DNA of 64,000 bases from Kappaphycus alvarezii (lineage: Eukaryota > Rhodophyta > Florideophyceae > Gigartinales > Solieriaceae): NCBI GenBank assembly GCA_002205965.3, contig NADL03000478.1, positions 1,141,001 through 1,205,000 of the forward strand. Direction: 5' to 3'. This document shows positions 58,886 through 64,000 of this stretch, one piece after another (position 1 is the first letter of the stretch; each line of letters opens with the position of its first letter). The notes beneath the pieces are model-generated. The model saw only the letters and a list, made by a program, of their open reading frames with translations. It was not told the DNA's origin and did not search any database. The position numbers were made by a program, and so were the translations under genes.

Positions 58886-61037
58886 AAATCAGGACAGTCC
58901 TCGGGAAATTTATGCCCTGGAATAGCATTCATGAACTGTTTCCTTCGGAATGTGGACTAGTCTTGTTCATGCACATCAAGGTCGACGGGATCACGTTAAG
59001 CCAACTCACACCGTGCGGTTTTGGAATTCGGCATAATGTCATCCGCAATCGATGCATGCGAATTGAAAGAGGTGAGCACGAATTGATGCATAAACCCTTG
59101 CATGAACAGTGGAGAGGGGCAACAATCTCTTAATACAATAAGGCTGAAATTAAAGATGAGGATGAAATGCTCGACATTGAGGCCTCGGTTGACCTGGATA
59201 TAGTCTTCTTGTGAAGCGTACTGCTGAGCAACGAGGCACAAAATGGAAACAGAATACCATTCTTCTATGAGACAAACTCCATGTTACGCAGTGCATAATA
59301 TGCTCGTATGAAGGAATTACAAGCTTCTAGTTCAGTTATACTGGGCGTCTCCTGAAACCGAATGTTAGTACCGTAGCAGAACGTGACAGGTAGCCAAATT
59401 TGATACCCGTATTCCTGACATGAGCCCGGAAACCACATGCACCAAATTGATATTACAGAGGCAAAACGCAAAGCTACTGCTCACTTCTCCTCGTCCTCCC
59501 TGTCCAGTATGAGTGTTATCGTACCCCATGAATGCATCAACCATGGTTCTCTTTACACTGTTTCTGCAGAATAAATGCAGAAACAGTATGCGCGAGATAG
59601 CTTTCGCGGACGCATGTTTGCTGAGGGACGGAGGAGGCCTGACAGGAGTATTGGGGAAAATTGGGGTGTTTTAATGATTGAAGAATATGTTAGCCTATGT
59701 TCCAAAGCGCACCAAATACATTATTTTCTCTCTATAAGAATGTTCAATACAAGGATTTTTCCTTTACAAGGATGCAAACAGCATTTCCAATTCGGGAAGT
59801 GCGATTTTGATACGTTCTGGAGCCCTTATATCCTTAACCGATATAAGAATATCCATAGCCCGATGCCCGTCAGGTGATGTTTTTTCGTCATCTTAGGAAA
59901 AGGTGCTCTAGGGTGAAAAGACTTACAAATCACCGTAGAAGTAGATCACATCACCACGCTAGGTGATCCAATCACCACTTTACTGGAGATTTCACCATGT
60001 AAGGTGTAAGGTGACCAATCAGCCGAAAATTAGACGATCACCGCAGTTAATGGTGATGAAGGTGCTGTTTATCACCAACTGTACCAGCACCCTGCAATAC
60101 ACTCAAAGTCATGGCATCATCTTAAAAGGGTCTCGTCAGCGCTCTTACTACCTCTTCCGTCCGAGCACAAACCCGCGTACCTCTCCAGTTTAATTGTCTC
60201 GTGCCCTTGCTTTTCAGCACGCCTGTCCCGCACCCACCATTTATCCGCACTGTTCTACGGCACTGGATCAAATGAGAGGGATGAAAATCGGGGGCTGCGG
60301 CGCGGAAGGCTAAGTGGCCGCCTGTCATGTGCCCGCTTCCCCTCTACACTGCTCTCCGAGGACTCTACCTCGGGACCGAAATCCCTATCCCACCTCAAGC
60401 CCTTCCTCCTCCCAGCCCTTCCACAGACTCCTCTCCTCCGCTCCTCCCTACCAATATCCTCTGCAAGGGTCACAGTTCTGTCGTTCGTGAAATTGACATT
60501 ACCCGGGACACAACCCGCATTAGTACTGGATGTCACCAGCTGCGCGTCCCCACCCCAAACCGGCAGTCCCAAGTCCACAGTCTCAAGCCGAGCCGCATCC
60601 TTGAAGAGTGTGCACACTCAAGAGCATCCGCCCCTGTCTACACTCTCAGAAATTATAGCGTTTATACAACAATAAACATGCCGTGGCTATTCCTCTACCA
60701 TATGTAGAGTTTTCTCAGTTTGAGCACTCGCAGATCGCAGTTTTTGGCCTCCTGCTCAGTTATTGAAGCGCGCACAAGCACGTGGTCCGTGTTCCATTTC
60801 TTCCAAGAGATTTTGCATATCACCTGCCTACAAAGAGAGCACCATTGTCGTTCCCTTACCCACCCTTCTTTCGAAAGCTGCGGCCGTCCATTGTGTATAC
60901 ATAGTTGAACAACCATAACGCGCAGTATATAACCTTCCCCCTTACTCTAATATGACTTGAGATATTCGAAAGCCTCCGTTTCCTGTCGTCCTCTCGATTG
61001 CATTTCTCAGCAACGTTCTTGGTGTATAATGGTTTAA
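58886..61037. other. Intergenic, with a GGTGAT/ATCACC cluster
   Basis: No conserved gene was recognised, and frames near 60.1-60.7 kb look like shadows. The notable content is the hexamer cluster at 59873-60076, listed separately. Confidence 0.4.
59873..60076. repeat. Cluster of eight GGTGAT/ATCACC hexamers
   Basis: Exact hexamers lie at 59873, 59929, 59950, 59962, 59971, 60037, 60052 and 60071 in both orientations, within 204 bases. Several form inverted pairs. Near matches (GGTGACC, TTCACC) lie between them. Confidence 0.7.
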
Positions 61038-64000
61038 TTACCTCCACGCCACGCTACTTATGCGCCCATATGCCGTCATTACTTTCTTGCATTCCAGAGC
61101 CAAACCACGGGTAAAGTCTGCAAACGTCCTGCATTTAGAGACCGCGTGTCGTAGCTCCTTATACCCTTTCTCAATATAGACACTGCCTGATCCCGGTAGT
61201 TGACCTCCTGACTTTGCTTGCGATAGTCGGTAGGCAATGGCTGCATAGTTAACCTGCGCGCAGATGAGTCCTCCTATGACGCTTACGATAGGATTCTCGC
61301 TGGCATTTGTGTAAGAAAGGCTCAAAAGTGCTCGACTGAACTCATCCACGCCACCTTTCCTTGAGTTCCAAAACACCAGTGCTGTCGGCCTTATCATACG
61401 AGCTGGTGGTAAAGGGGCTTCTGTCGAAACGGGCGCTTTGTATGCATGGATGAAATTGTAAAATGAGCAGAAGGAGTTCAAGTCGGACGCGTGCGAGTGC
61501 TGCACTAGCTCATCGTACATGAGAGGAATCGAATGAGCACTTAAAACAATCCAGTTAAATGCCGTCTTATGAATAGCAGTCAAACAGTACAGATATGAAT
61601 TTCGAAGAAACTCAGAGAAGTGTAGGATGACGGCATATATAAATTACCAGTGACCCATCGAACTCCCCTTGGCAACCACAAACATAACCTTCTTTTTCCC
61701 AAGTAACACTGCATGATGCAGAACTTGAATTCGGTATTCTGTTGACGGCAACAGCTCACGGAAGCACAAACTGGACAAATGACAACTGCCAATTTCCTCC
61801 AGAGAGGTTATTGCATAGCTTTTCGACCCTCGCTTACGCGCCTCTTCAATAATGCGCAGCGAGGTCATCGTCTTAATCTCGATAGGCATGATATAAACAT
61901 CAGAGCTTGTCCATAACACAGCCGAAATCCCATCGGGACTATCAGCGAGCGTGGTAGTCGTTTTAGACTGTATCAATCCAACCGTTTGAATATGCTCGAT
62001 CGAGAAAGAGGTTGATACAGGCAAATAGACGGCTGTGTCGACCTCAACAAAAGGGTTGCTCTCCACTGCCTTGTGCTTTCGAAAGAAGCCGGGAAGCTCT
62101 CGTAATACTTGCTCTTCATTCATACTACCCTCCCCTATCCCCGGAGTGGATATGAGTGGCTTCATCACCCAACAGCTCAGCGATGCCTGATTGAGGCTTT
62201 CAGCAGCCACTCTTTCTGCGTATCATCATTTGGCTCCTCTGCCCCCTCCCCCTCTTGCTGCTCCAACACGAGCCGTCCCGCAGCCGTCTCAGTCCGCAAA
62301 TACAGAATCTTCTCAATTAACCACTGCTTCCTCGCAGTGGTGGGCTGACTCTGCCCAACGTTGCTCAGAATTACAAACAGCTGGTCGCGCCGTATGGATC
62401 CAGAGACTGTGACGTGCATTCTCTTATCGTATCCAACGCGCCCGTGCGGTCCTGCTCCTGCATGGCTTCGTCGTTCGTCTTCATACCAGTCTCGTCGACG
62501 ATGAAACAGAACTTGGATCGTAGCTCAACTCGTGTCGCTTCTTCTTCGGCAGATAGAGGATTAATAAACTGATATAAACGTGTCCCCGCCAACTGATTTG
62601 CCATCAACCCCATGTTTTCTTCTAATAGAGACGCCACTGCCCTGAAAAAGCCGTGTGAGGCTCGAGAGGTTTCCTTGAAGGCCCGGGCGAGAAACCAGCC
62701 CGGCTCTTCCGACTGAAGAAGCGTGAGATGCGTGACGTTGGAGAGAGTTTGTTGAAGCTTCATGTTGATGGCGGTGTTCATGGTGGTGGAGCGCATTGAC
62801 ACACCGCTTCCAGAAATATTACTGACGGTGTTTCTTTGGTACATGGCGTGGCTTGCAAGTGTCTTTTCCATGCAGGCACGATTCTGGTAGTTGTGTTTAG
62901 GGACCAGCGTGAATTTGTGCATATCGAACATGGTTTGGTGGTTGTAGTAGATTGATGAAATGCGTTCGCTGAAGGATTCCCGATAGACGCCTGCGTGTAC
63001 GGGTCTCCCTCGATTGCCGCTCATTTTTCACTCCGCACTGTACACCGCGCGGCCCCTTTCTCCCCGATCCTCATCACCTTGTGGCGCTTGGTGATAACGC
63101 CGTCAACGAACATAGAGGGAAAATCTAGGGACCTTTTGTGCGTCCCCAGACCAGTGGCCCCCAATGTTTCGTTAATAAACGCTATTAAGCTCTGGGAGTT
63201 GTAACCGCGGATCGGATGCGAAGATAGGGTCGAACATGGGACGGATGGATCCATTGGTCGGTACTCCCTGCACGAGTTGTATAAGTCGCTGCCAGGTATC
63301 GAGAAACTGCTCACTGGGACGCGAGTAGTGACTGGCAATAAAGGTGGGGTTGATTGCGGAACAGAGGGCGTTGTTGACTGGTCACAGCGCCTTATGCGGG
63401 TTGTTGACATAGCTTAGGTCGGTAAATTGTGTCTTTGACCTCGAGCGAAGGCGCTGGTGATCGACTTCGAGGTTGAATATCGTGGCACCGGAGACGTAAC
63501 AAATGACGCGGTTGATGGCGGCCAGCTCTTGCTCTAGTGCAGTGATTAAAGCGTCCCCTATTGTCGTTATGTTTGACCAGCCAGTCCCACTTGCTTCCGC
63601 CCTCTGCCGTCGATCCCTCGTGCAGCAGAACGAGGACCAAACCTCGCTGTACCGTTTAGCAGAGATACCGAGATTGAAAAATAAGTCCTTGTTAAGAGGG
63701 TTAGCTATAGTTGACACGTTAGAATGATAAGAAACCGCAAGTATGTTCATGACAATAATACCCCTTAGCTCCGACATGTCTGACATTTTTTGGTTGCGCA
63801 GCTGCAGGACTCGATTAATGTTCGAGGTGATTTTTTCAACAACATGATCAGGTAGAAAAACGTTAAAAGTGTCCATTCGCGTTAAACTGGTGGCCGTCAC
63901 AGCCGATTCGGATTTCACAGAGGCCTCTTCCACAACAGACTCAAGAAGCTTGTTTGCCTCATTCATAAAGCACTCTGCGAGGCATTTGTTCACAGTGTCT
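61038..64000 (-). pseudogene. Transposase-like gene with an embedded YqaJ/lambda-exonuclease-type domain, broken, 5' partial
   Basis: The gene enters from the right edge and reads leftward. The N-terminal 1.0 kb is unrecognised. At about 62.5 kb F-C-F-I-V-D-E-T-G-M resembles the first-Asp strand of DDE_1-type transposases, and then D-K-R-M-H-V-T-V-S-G resembles the following strand. From 62.2 to 61.65 kb comes a nuclease-like domain: G-S-M-N-E-E-Q-V-L, A-D-S-P-D-G-I (61926-61943), P-I-E-I-K-T (about 61870-61885) and Y-R-I-Q-V-L-H-H-A (about 61710-61735), the order of the PD-(D/E)XK lambda-exonuclease/YqaJ family. The C-terminal part has W-N-S-R-K-G-G-V-D-E-F-S-R (61338-61370), like the last acidic region of piggyBac-type transposases. 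The frame changes about four times and one stop interrupts it near 61650, so this copy is inactive. One junction (63021-63024) is an ATGA stop-start overlap next to an A run. Confidence 0.6.
61644..62210 (-). other. PD-(D/E)XK nuclease-like domain (YqaJ/lambda exonuclease type)
   Basis: An uninterrupted 189-codon frame holds all expected motifs: an early N-E-x-x-V helix; V-G-L-I-Q-S-K before S-P-D-G-I (the Asp); E-I-K (the Glu and Lys) 17 residues after the D-G-I; and a Q in Y-R-I-Q-V about 50 residues later, followed by a V-M-F-V-V-A strand. Members of this family resect or cut DNA in phage recombination. The assignment is from motif order alone. Confidence 0.6.

Noticed and set aside
60255-60707. 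Frames on both strands at 60.3-60.7 kb (120 and 126 codons)
   Set aside because: Mutual shadows with Arg/Ser/Pro-rich composition and no similarity recognised.
1-64000. CRISPR arrays, telomere repeats, rRNA genes
   Set aside because: None seen; direct repeats present are too few or too short and no telomere-type array occurs.

Overview
This is eukaryotic nuclear DNA. It carries spliceosomal GT-AG introns (few and short), CCR4-NOT, Golgi and peptidase housekeeping genes, a truncated DASH-type cryptochrome relative, and several eukaryotic transposon classes. Intron-poor, compact genes in divergent and convergent pairs, C/T-rich coding sequence and the presence of a DASH-type photolyase/cryptochrome suggest an alga. 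A red alga is my best guess, but this is inference and no marker in the window settles it.

Layout. 0-5.6 kb: the 3' part of a Ty3/gypsy LTR element, entering from the left edge, with an unusual extra coding region after integrase. 6.1-9.0 kb: a complete but decayed piggyBac-type DNA transposon whose ends carry paired 18-bp palindromes. 10.2-15.1 kb: a gene island with a CDP-alcohol phosphotransferase (-), an Mpv17/PMP22-family protein (+) and a six-finger C2H2 protein (-). 15-24 kb: gene-poor DNA with scattered CAGTA/TACTG arrays. 24.0-25.0 kb: the 5'-truncated 3' end of a LINE with a (TTTG)n tail. About 25.7-41 kb: an AT-rich gene desert (about 30-35% GC in hand-counted lines). Its plus strand is purine-rich on the left and pyrimidine-rich on the right, with the switch near 32-33.5 kb. 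The only coding trace is the tail of a pogo-like transposase ending in a PCNA-binding motif. 41-45 kb: gene-poor transition.

45.1-58.9 kb: a second gene island with TMEM115 (+), NOT3/CNOT3 (-), a DASH-cryptochrome N-terminal half (+), RIC1 (+), an F-box/LRR protein (-), aspartyl aminopeptidase (-) and a possible small spliced gene (+). 58.9-61.0 kb: non-coding DNA with a dense GGTGAT/ATCACC cluster. 61.0-64.0 kb: a decayed transposase-like gene running off the right edge. It appears to carry a lambda-exonuclease/YqaJ-type nuclease domain inside a DDE-type transposase. This is the most interesting object in the window.

Several island genes work in the secretory and membrane system: Kennedy-pathway phospholipid synthesis, TMEM115 in Golgi traffic, and RIC1 as part of the Rab6/Ypt6 exchange factor. 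I see no sign that they form a functional cluster. Conserved genes (Mpv17 family, C2H2 protein, TMEM115, cryptochrome, RIC1) repeatedly change frame by one base, often at homopolymer runs, while others (CDP-alcohol phosphotransferase, NOT3, LRR, aminopeptidase) are clean. Uncorrected homopolymer errors in the assembly are the simplest explanation, and gene models here should be read with that in mind.
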